In this document: positions 16,694 through 25,550 of the stretch, piece after piece
How positions within the stretch are numbered: position 1 is the stretch's first letter
Layout of the letters: the number at the start of each line of letters is the position of its first letter
Origin: Streptomyces tsukubensis
GTDB lineage: Bacteria > Actinomycetota > Actinomycetes > Streptomycetales > Streptomycetaceae
Assembly: GCF_003932715.1 (NCBI RefSeq)
Contig: NZ_CP020700.1
Span: 2,130,501-2,194,500, forward strand
DNA: 64,000 nucleotides
Direction of reading: 5' to 3'
Made by a program: the position numbers and the translations under genes
Notes under the pieces: generated by a model
What the model was told of the DNA's origin: nothing
What the model saw: the letters and a program-made list of their open reading frames with translations, nothing else
The model's database searches: none

Positions 16694-17320
16694 TCACCCG
16701 CGCGGGCGCAGCCCGTACAGGGCGTACTCCACGATCCGGTCGGTGTAGTCGTGGGTCAGCGGCAGCGTCCGCAGCAGCCAGCGGTGCAGCAGCGGGCCGA
16801 CGAAGAGTTCGGTGGCGATCCGGGGGTCGATCCCCGGGTCCGCTTCGCCCGCTTCCTGTGCCGCCTCCAGCCGTTCGGTGTAGAGCCTCAGGCCCGGGTC
16901 GAGGAGCTTCTCCAGGAATTCGGCGCCGACCGTCTCGTCGACGATGCCCGCGGCGGCCAGGGCGCGGGTGGGGCCCTCGTACCGGGGGTCGGTCAGCTCG
17001 TCCACGGACGCCCGCAGCACGGCCTTGAGGTCGGCTTCGAGATCGCCCGTATCGGGGAAGCCGGCGCCGTGCGCCGGGTCCACCGGGGTGACCAGGTCGA
17101 GGAAGGCTTCGAGGAGGACGGCGGCCTTCGAGGGCCACCAGCGGTAGATGGTCTGCTTGCCGACGCCCGCGCGGGAGGCGATGCCCTCGATGGTCGTACG
17201 CGCGTAGCCGACCTCGGTGACCAGGTCGAGCGCGGCCTCGTAGATCGCGCGGCGGGAGCGCTCGCTGCGCCGGGAGGAGTCGGGGTGCCTGGGCTCGGTC
17301 GTGGTCTCGGTCTCTGCCAT
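16694..17320 (-). CDS. TetR-family transcriptional regulator
   Basis: A 208-residue protein. Residues 14-60 are the TetR HTH (SERSRRAIYEAALDLVTEVG, then YARTTIEGIASRAGVGKQTI and YRWWPSKAAVLLEAF). The C-terminal domain (LKAVLRASVDELTDPRYEGP, then EAGEADPGIDPRIATELFVG) is of the TetR_C_33-like type. Two near-identical CGAT-N4-CG-type repeats sit directly upstream of its start, indicating autoregulation. The divergent gene downstream of those operators is a DdaH-like hydrolase, a candidate target. Confidence 0.85.
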   Translation of the reverse strand: MAETETTTEPRHPDSSRRSERSRRAIYEAALDLVTEVGYARTTIEGIASRAGVGKQTIYRWWPSKAAVLLEAFLDLVTPVDPAHGAGFPDTGDLEADLKAVLRASVDELTDPRYEGPTRALAAAGIVDETVGAEFLEKLLDPGLRLYTERLEAAQEAGEADPGIDPRIATELFVGPLLHRWLLRTLPLTHDYTDRIVEYALYGLRPRG

Positions 17321-17344
17321 GCCCCCAATCTAGCAATGCTGAGC

Positions 17345-17395
17345 CGATACGTATCGTCTCGCTGACACGATCCGGCCGATGTGTACCGTCTCGCC
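17345..17395. promoter_or_regulatory. Two direct operator copies upstream of TetR
   Basis: CGATACGTATCG (17345-17356, perfect palindrome) is followed 32 bp later by CGATGTGTACCG (17377-17388). Each copy is continued by TCTCGC, so the whole 18-bp unit is repeated. The spacing of about three helical turns suits cooperative binding of two TetR dimers. The region also overlaps the TetR promoter. Confidence 0.6.
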
Positions 17396-17577
17396 GATCC
17401 GCCGGCCGGAAGGTGACGCACCGCGGTCGCCGCGCCCTCGGGAAACTCACCGGAAACCGGACGGAAACCGAGGGAACAGCGCATCGGCACACGTCCCGTG
17501 CGGATGCGGGCAGTTGGGCGCACCATGGCTTCCACGCGAACCCGCGTAACCGCCGTTTCGTCCGTGAGGAGCCCACC

Positions 17578-18408
17578 TTGCGCTCATCGCTTCGCGACGC
17601 ATCGCCCCGCCGTTATCTGATGTGCCCACCCGCGCACTTCCAGGTGACGTACTCCATCAACCCGTGGATGGACCCGTCCAAGCCCGTCGACCTGCCGCTG
17701 GCCATGACCCAGTGGGAGGACCTGCGGGACCGCTATCTCGCCCTCGGCCACACCGTCGAACTGCTCGCCCCCCGCCCCGGTCTGCCCGACATGGTCTTCG
17801 CCGCCAACGGCGCGACCGTCATCGACGGACGGGTGCTGGGCGCCCGCTTCGCCCACCGGGAGCGCGAGGCGGAGGCCGCGGTCCACCGGGACTGGTTCGG
17901 GGCCGCCGGATTCACCGAGGTCCACGAGGCGGCCCACGTCAACGAGGGCGAGGGCGACTTCGCCGTCACCGCGTCCTACGTCCTGGCCGGGCGCGGCTTC
18001 CGGTCCTCCCCGCTCTCGCACGGCGAGGCCCAGGAGTTCTTCGGCCGGCCGGTCATCGGCCTCGACCTGATCGACCCCCGCTACTACCACCTGGATACGG
18101 CCCTGTGCGTCCTCGACGACGCGGCCGACGAGATCATGTACTACCCGGACGCCTTCTCGCCGGGCAGCCGCGCGGTCCTGGCCCGGCTCTTCCCCGACGC
18201 GCTCGTCGCGGCCGAGAAGGACGCGGCTGCCCTCGGGCTGAACGCGGTGAGCGACGGACGCCATGTGCTGCTGCCGCAGGCGGCCGTGGGGCTGTTCGAA
18301 CCGCTGCGGGACCGCGGGTTCGAGCCGCTCGGGATGGATCTGGGCGAGCTGCTGAAGGGCGGCGGCAGTGTGAAGTGCTGTACGCAGGAGATCCGCGCCG
18401 CGGCCTGA
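17578..18408 (+). CDS. DdaH-like amidinohydrolase (dimethylargininase family)
   Basis: A 276-residue protein of the guanidino-group-modifying superfamily, which hydrolyses N-methylated arginine or arginine itself to citrulline. Family signatures are MCPPAHFQVTYSINPWMDPS, DMVFAANGATVIDGRVLGAR, the HVNEGEGDFAV metal/substrate loop, the histidine in YYHLDTALCVLDD and the C-terminal nucleophile in GGSVKCCTQEIR. I chose TTG at 17578, which follows GAGGAG at normal spacing; earlier in-frame starts would add unconserved residues. It is divergent from TetR and convergent with the Rsm22-like gene, with a hairpin between. In Streptomyces this gene often precedes ornithine aminotransferase, which is absent here. 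Confidence 0.8.
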   Translation: MRSSLRDASPRRYLMCPPAHFQVTYSINPWMDPSKPVDLPLAMTQWEDLRDRYLALGHTVELLAPRPGLPDMVFAANGATVIDGRVLGARFAHREREAEAAVHRDWFGAAGFTEVHEAAHVNEGEGDFAVTASYVLAGRGFRSSPLSHGEAQEFFGRPVIGLDLIDPRYYHLDTALCVLDDAADEIMYYPDAFSPGSRAVLARLFPDALVAAEKDAAALGLNAVSDGRHVLLPQAAVGLFEPLRDRGFEPLGMDLGELLKGGGSVKCCTQEIRAAA

Positions 18409-18411
18409 GCG

Positions 18412-18452
18412 GGCCGGGGTCCCGGGGTGGTCGCCGCCCCGGGGCCCCGGCC
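18412..18452. terminator. Bidirectional hairpin between converging genes
   Basis: GGCCGGGGTCCCGGGG pairs with CCCCGGGGCCCCGGCC with one mismatch, giving a 16-bp stem with a 9-base loop. It sits between the DdaH-like stop and the minus-strand Rsm22-like stop. Confidence 0.65.
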
Positions 18453-18463
18453 GTCGGTACGGG

Positions 18464-19474
18464 TCAGTCGTCCTCCGGGGGCGGCCACTCGTCGCCCCAC
18501 GCGGCATCGCGCGCGGCCTTGTAGAGGGGGCCCTGCCGCTTGGTGACGTTGATCCGGTCCAGGCCGTCGTGGCCCGTGCAGAGGTCCAGCAGGACCAGCC
18601 CCTTGCGGATCTGCGGCTTCCGGGTGATCCGGGCCGTCGCGGGGTGGACGGGGAAGCGGGTCGCGACGACGTAGCTGAACTTCTCGTCCTCGTACGCCAG
18701 GGAGCCGCCCTTGACCTGCCGGTGCAGGGACGAGCGGGCCACGCGGGCCGAGAAGTGGCACCAGTCGGAGCCCGGCACGATCGGGCAGGTTCCGCTGTGC
18801 GGGCAGGGCGCGGCGACCGTCAGCCCGGCGGCGACGAGAAGATCGCGGGCGGCGATGATCCGCTCGTACCCGTCGGGGGTGCCCGGCTCGACGATCACCA
18901 CGGCCTGTGCGGCGCGGGCGGCCTCGGTGACGACGGCGGTACGGTCCGCCTCGGTCAGCTCCTTGAGGACGTACGACACGGTGACGAGATCGGTGCTCCC
19001 GATCCGGAGCGCCGTACTGATCCGGGCCCGCTGCCAGTCCGCGCCGGACGGCCCGGCGCCGCCGGATCCGGCCGCCAGCTCCCGTCCGAGGGCGAGCGCC
19101 GGTTCGGACCAGTCGAGGACGGTCGTCCCGGTCCGCCACTCCCCCGCGACGGCCCAGCTCGCGGCCCCGGTGCCGCCGCCGATATCGGTGTGGGAGGCGG
19201 GCGTCCAGTCGGGGGCCGCGTCCCGCAGCGCGCCCAGGGCGGCCCGTACCGCCTCGAAGGTCGCGGGCATCCGGTACGCCGCGTACGCGACCACGTCGGC
19301 CCGGTCCCGCAGCACGGGGGCGCCGGTGGGGGTCTCGCCCCGGTAGTTCGCGATCAGCCGCTCGACGGCCTGCGCGGCCCGGTTCGGGGGCAGCCCGTCC
19401 ACCAGCGCGGCGAGCCCTCGGCGGAGGGCGTCGGCGGTGGTGTCGGCGTCGGGGGCGGGAAGGGTGTCGCTCAC
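18464..19474 (-). CDS. Rsm22-like small-ribosomal-subunit methyltransferase family protein
   Basis: A 336-residue protein. The first 150 residues hold a Rossmann SAM-binding region (TDIGGGTGAASWAVAGEW, then TVLDWSEPALALGRELA). A cysteine cluster follows (PCPHSGTCPI and WCHFSARV), the four-Cys/His Fe-S or zinc site of Rsm22 proteins, and a C-terminal OB-like end (RKGLVLLDLCTGHDGLDRIN). In mitochondria Rsm22 is needed for small-subunit assembly; the bacterial role is unproven. It begins with GTG at 19474. It is flanked by hairpins on both sides, so it is monocistronic. Confidence 0.8.
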   Translation of the reverse strand: MSDTLPAPDADTTADALRRGLAALVDGLPPNRAAQAVERLIANYRGETPTGAPVLRDRADVVAYAAYRMPATFEAVRAALGALRDAAPDWTPASHTDIGGGTGAASWAVAGEWRTGTTVLDWSEPALALGRELAAGSGGAGPSGADWQRARISTALRIGSTDLVTVSYVLKELTEADRTAVVTEAARAAQAVVIVEPGTPDGYERIIAARDLLVAAGLTVAAPCPHSGTCPIVPGSDWCHFSARVARSSLHRQVKGGSLAYEDEKFSYVVATRFPVHPATARITRKPQIRKGLVLLDLCTGHDGLDRINVTKRQGPLYKAARDAAWGDEWPPPEDD

Positions 19475-19500
19475 CGGAGAATTCTAGGTGGTGTCCGGAG

Positions 19501-19538
19501 AGCGCCGTCCCCGCCCGGAGCGGGGCGGGGACGGCGCT
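19501..19538 (-). terminator. Hairpin downstream of the Bcr/CflA-type MFS gene
   Basis: A 16-bp perfect stem (AGCGCCGTCCCCGCCC and its complement) with a 6-base loop, between the MFS stop and the Rsm22-like start. Confidence 0.65.
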
Positions 19539-19584
19539 TCCGTGGTCCCCGGAACCCGGGCGGGGACGGCCCGACCCCGTGGTG

Positions 19585-21153
19585 TCAGAGCCGGGCGGGT
19601 GTCCGCCACGGGCGGCACAGGAGCAGGAAGGACGCGACCGCCGCCAGCCCGCACCCGAGCTGGACGACGGCCATTGGGACCGCCGTGTCCTCGCCCGCGA
19701 GGCCCACCAGCGGGGAGGCTGCGGCGCCCATCAGGAATCCGGACGTGCCGATCAGCGCGGAGGCGGAGCCCGCCGCGTGCGGGGTGCGGTTCAGGGCCAG
19801 GGCATTGGTGTTCGGCATGGTCAGACCCTGGGCGGCCATCAGCACGAAGAGTCCGGCCGCGACGCCGACGAGGCCCGGTTCACCGAGGACACCCGTCGTC
19901 ATCACGGTCAGCGCGGCCGCCGCGAGCACGATCACCACCAGCCCGCAGGCCAGCGCCTTGTCCAGGCTGACCCGGCCGACGAGCAGCCGGCCGTTGATCT
20001 GGCCGACCGCGATCAGACCGATGGAGTTGAGGCCGAAGAGCAGGCTGAAGGCCTGCGGCGAAGCGCCGTAGATCTCCTGGACGACGAACGGGGACGCGGC
20101 GATGTAGGCGAACAGGGCGGCGAAGGAGAACGCGCCGGTGAGTACGTACCCCGTGAACACGCGGTCCCCGAGCAGCCCGCGCATCGTCCGCAGGGACTCC
20201 CGGACGCCGCCCGTCCGGCGCGCATCGCGCGGCAGCGTCTCCGGCAGCCACTTCAGGATCACCAGGGTCAGTACGGCTCCGACGCCGGTGAGGACCAGGA
20301 AGATGCCCCGCCAGTCGGTGAAGCGGAGGACCTGGCCGCCGATCAGCGGGGCGACGATCGGGGCGACGCCGGAGATCAGCATCAGGGTGGAGAAGAAGCG
20401 GGCCATCGCCACGCCCTCGTACAGATCGCGGACCACGGCCCGGGCGATCACGATGCCCGCGGCCCCCGCGAGCCCCTGGACCAGCCGCAGGGCGATGAGG
20501 ACACCGGCGCCGGGGGCCAGGGCGCACAGGGCGGTCGCGACGACATAGACCACCATCCCGATCAGCAGCGGACGCCGGCGGCCCCAGCGGTCACTGAGCG
20601 GCCCGGCGACGAGCTGGCCGAGGGCGAGACCGGCGATACAGGTGGTGAGGGTGAGCTGAATCGTCGCGGCGGACGCCGAGAGGGAGTCCGTCACGGCGGG
20701 CAGCGCGGGCAGGTACATGTCCATGGAGAGCGGTGGCAGCGCGGCCATCCCGCCCAGGACGAGGGTGACGAGCAGCCCGGCACGGCGGGCGGCGGGAACG
20801 GGCTTGCCTCCGGCGGGGGCGGTCGGGGCCGGGGGCTCGGGGGCGGGCTTGCCTCCGGCGGAAGGCGGGGCGGCGGGGGTGGGGGCGGTCATGGGTTCGG
20901 TGGAGACCGCGGCTCCGCCGCCCGTCCCGGTCGCCGGGACGGCACCGGCGGCGGGACCGGCCTGCACCGCGGCTGCCGCAGCCGCCGGAACCGCACCGGC
21001 CGGAACCGCTCCTGCCGCACCGGGCGCGCGTCCGGGCGCCGCCGCGGGGACCGCCGGGGGCGGTCCGGTCTTCGGATCGGGGGCTTCGGTCCGCCCCCCG
21101 GGTATGTGCCCCGCCCCGGCCCCGTCCGCCGGGCCGCCCGTCCGCTCGGCCAT
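19585..21153 (-). CDS. MFS transporter, Bcr/CflA drug-resistance type
   Basis: A 522-residue protein. Residues 1-100 are a long Pro/Ala/Gly-rich cytoplasmic tail with little information. After this come about 12 membrane segments of the Bcr/CflA subfamily: LPPLSMDMYLPALPAVTDSL at helix 1, then GLALGQLVAGPLSDRWGRRR (motif A), and ALRLVQGLAGAAGIVIARAV. Bcr/CflA proteins export bicyclomycin, chloramphenicol and similar compounds; the substrate here is not knowable. The ATG at 21153 follows GGGAG; the GTG at 21201 lacks a ribosome site. The protein is longer than the usual 400 residues only because of the N-terminal tail. Confidence 0.85.
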   Translation of the reverse strand: MAERTGGPADGAGAGHIPGGRTEAPDPKTGPPPAVPAAAPGRAPGAAGAVPAGAVPAAAAAAVQAGPAAGAVPATGTGGGAAVSTEPMTAPTPAAPPSAGGKPAPEPPAPTAPAGGKPVPAARRAGLLVTLVLGGMAALPPLSMDMYLPALPAVTDSLSASAATIQLTLTTCIAGLALGQLVAGPLSDRWGRRRPLLIGMVVYVVATALCALAPGAGVLIALRLVQGLAGAAGIVIARAVVRDLYEGVAMARFFSTLMLISGVAPIVAPLIGGQVLRFTDWRGIFLVLTGVGAVLTLVILKWLPETLPRDARRTGGVRESLRTMRGLLGDRVFTGYVLTGAFSFAALFAYIAASPFVVQEIYGASPQAFSLLFGLNSIGLIAVGQINGRLLVGRVSLDKALACGLVVIVLAAAALTVMTTGVLGEPGLVGVAAGLFVLMAAQGLTMPNTNALALNRTPHAAGSASALIGTSGFLMGAAASPLVGLAGEDTAVPMAVVQLGCGLAAVASFLLLCRPWRTPARL

Positions 21154-21269
21154 CTCCGCACTCCCTGTCGCTGCTGCCGTGCCCGTCGTTGAATCGTGCA
21201 CCTATCTTGGCAGTCTTCGGGGCGGGTCGGGTCCGAGCGGCGCCACCGGTCCCGGTCCGGTGGCGCCGC

Positions 21270-22958
21270 TCAGGCCGGACGGAGGCCCGGGTTGCCCGCG
21301 ATCATCAGCAGGGAGCCCGCGGTCAGGACGGACGCGCCCGGTACGGTCACGGCGGGCACCGCGCGGAAGTCCGCGCGGGCCGTGTGCTCCCGCAGGGTCA
21401 GGACCGTGTAGCCGCGCCGCCCGTCGTAGAACCGCAGATGGGGGTTGGCCTCGAAGAGACGGGACCAGTTCGACGGCCGGGCCGCTCCGTTGCGGCCGCT
21501 GCTGATCGACGTGGTGGCGATCTCGGTGCCGACGGTCCGGGCGCCCGGATCGTCCCAGTCGCGCTTGAGGTCGAACCCGTACGCCACATGCACATCGCCG
21601 GTCAGCACGACCAGATTGCGGATCCCGGCGGCCTCCGCACCCGCCAGCACCCGCCCCCGGGCGGCCGGATAGCCGTCCCACGAGTCCATGCTCACCTTGT
21701 GGCCGGGGCCGGGGGCATCGCGCCGCCGGGCGAAGGTGACCTGCTGCGGCAGCAGGTTCCAGCGGGCGGTGGAGGCATGCCAGCCGTCGATCAGCCACCG
21801 CTCCTGCGTGGCACCGAGCATCGTGCGCCGGGGCGCCTCGGACTTGGGGCCGGGCCGCTGCCAGCCGTCGCCGTACGCCTGGTCGGAGCGGTACTGGCGG
21901 GTGTCGAGCACATCGAACTGGGCGAGCCGCCCGAAGTGCAGCCGACGGTAGAGCCTCATGTCCGGGCCCTTCGGCCGCTGCGGCAGCCGCAGCGGCTGGT
22001 TCTCCCAGTACGCGCGGTACGCGGCGGCCCGCCGCAGCAGGAAGTCCTCGGGCCGGACGCTGTTCTCGGGGTTGCGGCCCGCGTAGTTGTTCTCGGTCTC
22101 GTGGTCGTCCCAGGTCAGGACGAAGGGGTGGGCGGCGTGCACGGCCCGCAGATCGGGGTCCGATTTGTAGAGGCCGTAGCGGAGCCGGTACTCGGCGAGG
22201 GTGCGGGTCTCCCGGTCGAAACGCCCGGGGAGCCTGCGGTCGCGGTAGGCGCGGGCGCCCCCGCCGGCGCCGACGGGGTACTCGTACAGATAGTCCCCGA
22301 GGTGGAACACGGCGTCGAGTTCCTCCTCGGCGAGATGGGCGTGGGCGGTGAAGTAGCCGTCGTGGTACGCCTGGCAGGAGGCGAGGGCGATCCTCAGCTC
22401 CCGGACCCGGGCGCCGGGATCCGGGGCGGTGCGGGTCCGGCCCACGGGGCTGATCCACTTCCCGGTGCGGAAACGGTAGAAGTAGACGCGGGCGGGTTCG
22501 AGACCGGTGACCTCCACATGGAGGCTGTGGTCGAACTCCGGGTGCGCGGTGGCCGATCCGCGCCGCACGGGCCGGGCGAAGCGGTCGTCCTCCGCGATCT
22601 CCCAGCCGACGGCGTAGCTGCCGCGCGGCAGTCCGCGGCCCGTTTCGTACGGGCGCGGCGCGAGGCGGGTCCAGAGCAGGACGGAGCCGGGCAGCGGATC
22701 GCCGGACGCCACACCGAGGGTGAACGGATCGGTTTTGATCCGGGCCGGGTCCGCGGCGGCGGCGTGGGCGCTGCCGGGCAGACCGGTGGCGAAGGCGAGG
22801 ACGGCGGCGGCCCCGGCGCCGGTGAGGAGCCCGCGGCGGCCGACGCCCGGGCGTTCCCCGGCGCCGGGGGACGCGGTCGCGCCGGGATGGCGGCGGAGGA
22901 GCTGCCGGGCGGCGGCCCGGAGTTCGTCGGGGTGTGCGGTACTGGACGGTCGGCTCAC
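21270..22958 (-). CDS. phoD: PhoD-type alkaline phosphatase, Tat-exported
   Basis: A 562-residue phosphodiesterase/phosphatase of the PhoD family, releasing phosphate from organic esters outside the cell with Ca/Fe. The N-terminus is a twin-arginine signal (GRRGLLTGAGAAAVLAFATG). The PhoD_N domain begins TLGVASGDPLPGSVLLWTRL. The metallophosphatase core shows LRIALASCQAYHDGYFTAHA, DAVFHLGDYLYEY, FVLTWDDHETENNYAG, the central RTMLGATQERWLIDGW and VVLTGDVHVAYGFDLK. The GTG at 22958 follows GGAGGGGG. No PHO box could be assigned by eye, though phosphate control is usual for phoD. Confidence 0.9.
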   Translation of the reverse strand: MSRPSSTAHPDELRAAARQLLRRHPGATASPGAGERPGVGRRGLLTGAGAAAVLAFATGLPGSAHAAAADPARIKTDPFTLGVASGDPLPGSVLLWTRLAPRPYETGRGLPRGSYAVGWEIAEDDRFARPVRRGSATAHPEFDHSLHVEVTGLEPARVYFYRFRTGKWISPVGRTRTAPDPGARVRELRIALASCQAYHDGYFTAHAHLAEEELDAVFHLGDYLYEYPVGAGGGARAYRDRRLPGRFDRETRTLAEYRLRYGLYKSDPDLRAVHAAHPFVLTWDDHETENNYAGRNPENSVRPEDFLLRRAAAYRAYWENQPLRLPQRPKGPDMRLYRRLHFGRLAQFDVLDTRQYRSDQAYGDGWQRPGPKSEAPRRTMLGATQERWLIDGWHASTARWNLLPQQVTFARRRDAPGPGHKVSMDSWDGYPAARGRVLAGAEAAGIRNLVVLTGDVHVAYGFDLKRDWDDPGARTVGTEIATTSISSGRNGAARPSNWSRLFEANPHLRFYDGRRGYTVLTLREHTARADFRAVPAVTVPGASVLTAGSLLMIAGNPGLRPA

Positions 22959-22992
22959 AGGACCCCCTCCGGTGGACCCGGGCTGCCGGGGC

Positions 22993-23325
22993 ATGAGCAC
23001 GCGGCAGTCGAGGATCGCGGTGGTGACGGGCGCGGGTTCGGGTATCGGCCGGAGTGTCGCGGTGGAGCCGGCCGGAGCGGGCCGGCCGGTCGTGGCAGCG
23101 GGCCGGCGGGAGGACGCACTGGAGCGGACGGCGTCACTGACGGACGGGAACGTACGGTGCGTGCCCACGGATGTAACCTCACCGACCGATATGACCATGC
23201 TTTTTGATCGAGTTGTGGCGGATTTCAACCGTGTCGAGCTGCTGTTCAACAACGCGGGTGGATCCGGACCATCCGGAGCGGCCTTTCCCGAACTCGCGTA
23301 CGAGGAACTGGCAGCGGGTTGTTGA
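22993..23325 (+). pseudogene. Truncated short-chain dehydrogenase/reductase
   Basis: 110 codons covering the N-terminal half of an SDR: the cofactor loop VVTGAGSGIGRSVAVE, then DGNVRCVPTDVTSPTDM and the NNAG motif in VELLFNNAGGSGPSG. It ends at a TGA after AYEELAAGC. A +1 frame reads QRVVDTHPR at that point, which matches the expected continuation (RVVDTN in relatives). So a frameshift was followed by loss of the catalytic YxxxK half. There is no evidence of function. Confidence 0.75.
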
Positions 23326-23393
23326 CACCCATCCGCGCATCGGACGCGGCTGACGGCTCCTCGGGCCCCCTCCACCGTGGGAGGCTGCGGGTC

Positions 23394-23777
23394 ATGAAAG
23401 ACGCCCCCGATGCCGCCGTCTGGCCCACGGTCGACAGGCTGTGCGCTTGGCTCGACGCCGCCGCCGAACGCCCGGCGGAGCAGGAACTGCTGCTGCGCGT
23501 ACTGAAACTCTCCGAGGAGGTCGGGGAGACGGCACAGGCCGTCATCGGGGCCTCGGGCCAGAATCCGCGCAAGGGCTACTCCCACACCTGGCGCGATGTG
23601 GAGTCCGAGCTGTGCGATGTGGTCCTCACCGCGATGGTGGCGCTGCGGACGCTGACCCCGGACGCGGAGAGCGTCTTCACGGAGCATGTACGGAAGGTGG
23701 CGCGGCGGTCCCTGGGCCCGGCCCCCGGCACGGCACCGCGCACCGCACCGGACCCGGGGCCCGCCACCGCAGGCTGA
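23394..23777 (+). CDS. MazG-like nucleotide pyrophosphohydrolase-family protein
   Basis: A 127-residue all-alpha protein of the MazG-like family. Its metal-binding pattern is clear: the first helix has LRVLKLSEEVGETAQAVIGA (E-E-x-x-E), and the second has DVESELCDVVLTAMVALRTL (E-x-x-D). Members hydrolyse (d)NTPs or modified nucleotides to the monophosphate. The C-terminus is a Pro/Ala-rich tail. It converges on the kinase-TIR gene with a palindrome between, so it is not in that operon, although the shared nucleotide theme is worth noting. Confidence 0.8.
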   Translation: MKDAPDAAVWPTVDRLCAWLDAAAERPAEQELLLRVLKLSEEVGETAQAVIGASGQNPRKGYSHTWRDVESELCDVVLTAMVALRTLTPDAESVFTEHVRKVARRSLGPAPGTAPRTAPDPGPATAG

Positions 23778-23792
23778 CCGTCGCACCCCCCG

Positions 23793-23810
23793 GGTCCGGG
23801 GCCCCGGACC
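23793..23810. terminator. Palindrome between converging MazG-like and kinase-TIR genes
   Basis: A perfect 18-bp palindrome (GGTCCGGGG / CCCCGGACC) lying in the 39-bp gap between the two stop codons. Probably a bidirectional transcription end. Confidence 0.45.
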
Positions 23811-23816
23811 GTACCG

Positions 23817-25550
23817 TCACACGTGGGTGAAACCGGACTCCCGCATGGCCCGGTCCAGATGCCAGAACGCCTTGTCCACCGCATGCCGCGGGAACGTCGC
23901 CGTCCGGGCGGTCGACTCGTCGGGCAGCGAGGGACAGCCCTCCTCGGCCAGTACCAGCACCCGGTCGAAACCGTGCCGCCCCTGGAAGAGCCCGATCTCG
24001 TGGATCACGTTCTGGCGGGCGATCCGCAGCCCCTCCTCGGTGGTGTCCTCCGCGGTCATCACGCAGATGGCGAACGTGCACCGCTGGAGGTACTCCTGCA
24101 GCGCCTCGGTAACCGGCCTGCTGCCCCACGAGTTGGACTCGAAGGAGTACACCGGCAGCCCGAAACGCTGTTCGACGAAAGCCTTCACGGCCAGCCAGTC
24201 CGGGTTGCGGCCGTGGGCGATGAACACGCCCCCGGGCTCGGTCTCCGCGCCCGCGGGCCTGGTCCCGGCCAGGGAGCCGATGAAGTCCGAGGTGACCTTG
24301 GCGAGCTGGGAGTGGCCGTGGCTGCCGACGTACCGGAGCTTGTGGCGGGCGAGGGTCATACCGAGCAGCGACCCCAGTTCGATCTGGAGCCGGTCGCCCG
24401 CGAGGACCGCCAGCAGCCCGGCGGCGAAGACATCGCCCGCGCCCGTCGCGTCCTCGATCTCGTCGTCGTCCAGGACGAGCTGGGGGTAGAACTCGTCGAA
24501 CATCTTGCTGCCGTCGTCCCGCCACACATGGATCCCGGAGCGCCGTTTGACCAGGAGCTGGGCCCGGTCGCCGGAGAGTCTGCGCAGGATCCGGGCGGCG
24601 GCGTCCTCGTCGGCGTTCCCGGTCGGGTCCGGGCCGGCGGCGCGGTCGTCGCCCGCGGCGCCCAGCTCCCGGAACTCGCGGTGGTTCAGCAGCAGATAGT
24701 CGGCGGCGGCGACGATCCCCGCCACCGGGCCGGTCGCGTCCCCGGCCCAGACATGCCCGGGGTCGACGCTGATCAGGGTCGCCGGGCTGGCCCGCTTCAC
24801 CGCCCGCAGCAGCTCCAGCAGCCGAGGCGGGGTGTCCGGGTCGAGGAAACTGGTGACGTGCACGATCCGGGCGCTCGCCAGATAGTCGACCAGCGGTTCG
24901 AACGAACGGTCCAGATGGGCGGCCATGGCGGTGTTGGCGCCCGCATGCGTCAGCAGGGTGCGCTCGCCGTCCTCCGTGAAGGAGAAGCAGACTCCGCACA
25001 ACTGCCCGTCGTCCTCCGCGACGAAACGGTGGTCGATACCGTCGGCGCGGAGCTGCTGCACCGCGCTGAGGCCCGGACCCGGCACCCGGCCCGCGACCCC
25101 CACATAGCCGAGCCTGAGGTCGAGCTGGAGATGGGCGAGGGTGTGCAGGGCGTTGTAGGCGGAGCCGCCGAGTGAGGTCCGCAGCCGGGAGGTGTCGGCC
25201 GCCTCCAGTGCCGCGTACACGATGTCCTCGTCGACCGCCGCCTCCGTCCCCCACTCGGGCGCGGGCCTCCCCTCGGGGAGGAGATTGGCGATCCGCCGGA
25301 TCAGCTTGAGCCGGGGCGGCCCGCCCGCCCCGGCGGGACCGCCGCCCTGGCCCTGGAGGTCCGCGCTGTGGATGTAGTCGAGGTTGAGGGCGCCGATGCC
25401 CACGACGTCGTACGCGAAGCCGGAGCCCGCGTGCGGGCGTTCGCCGGGGCGGTCCTCGCCGGACCGGCCGCGGGTCTCACCGGCATCCCGTACGTCACAC
25501 CCGTCACTGCCGTCGTGTGCTTCACGTTCCTCATGCCGGTCACCGGTCAT
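23817..25550 (-). CDS. PfkB-type kinase fused to a Cap12/PF10137 TIR-like domain (copy A)
   Basis: A 577-residue fusion. Residues 1-44 are a charged, disordered-looking tail. Residues 47-425 form a PfkB (ribokinase/adenosine-kinase-like) kinase with GIGALNLDYI, GGSAYN at 128-133, NHRE (289-292, the NxxE Mg site) and DATGAGD (367-373, with the catalytic base D373). An extra segment lies at 62-120. Residues 440-577 are a TIR-like nucleotide-binding domain: GVFIAHGRNPDWLAVKAFVE, a strand FAICVMTAED, the helix RQNVIHEIGLFQG (E518) and the strand DRVLVLAEEG. TIR domains of this family cleave NAD+ or bind nucleotides in CBASS effectors such as Cap12. GGGGAGG precedes the ATG. Its start overlaps the end of copy B by 11 bases. 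Confidence 0.85.
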   Translation of the reverse strand: MTGDRHEEREAHDGSDGCDVRDAGETRGRSGEDRPGERPHAGSGFAYDVVGIGALNLDYIHSADLQGQGGGPAGAGGPPRLKLIRRIANLLPEGRPAPEWGTEAAVDEDIVYAALEAADTSRLRTSLGGSAYNALHTLAHLQLDLRLGYVGVAGRVPGPGLSAVQQLRADGIDHRFVAEDDGQLCGVCFSFTEDGERTLLTHAGANTAMAAHLDRSFEPLVDYLASARIVHVTSFLDPDTPPRLLELLRAVKRASPATLISVDPGHVWAGDATGPVAGIVAAADYLLLNHREFRELGAAGDDRAAGPDPTGNADEDAAARILRRLSGDRAQLLVKRRSGIHVWRDDGSKMFDEFYPQLVLDDDEIEDATGAGDVFAAGLLAVLAGDRLQIELGSLLGMTLARHKLRYVGSHGHSQLAKVTSDFIGSLAGTRPAGAETEPGGVFIAHGRNPDWLAVKAFVEQRFGLPVYSFESNSWGSRPVTEALQEYLQRCTFAICVMTAEDTTEEGLRIARQNVIHEIGLFQGRHGFDRVLVLAEEGCPSLPDESTARTATFPRHAVDKAFWHLDRAMRESGFTHV

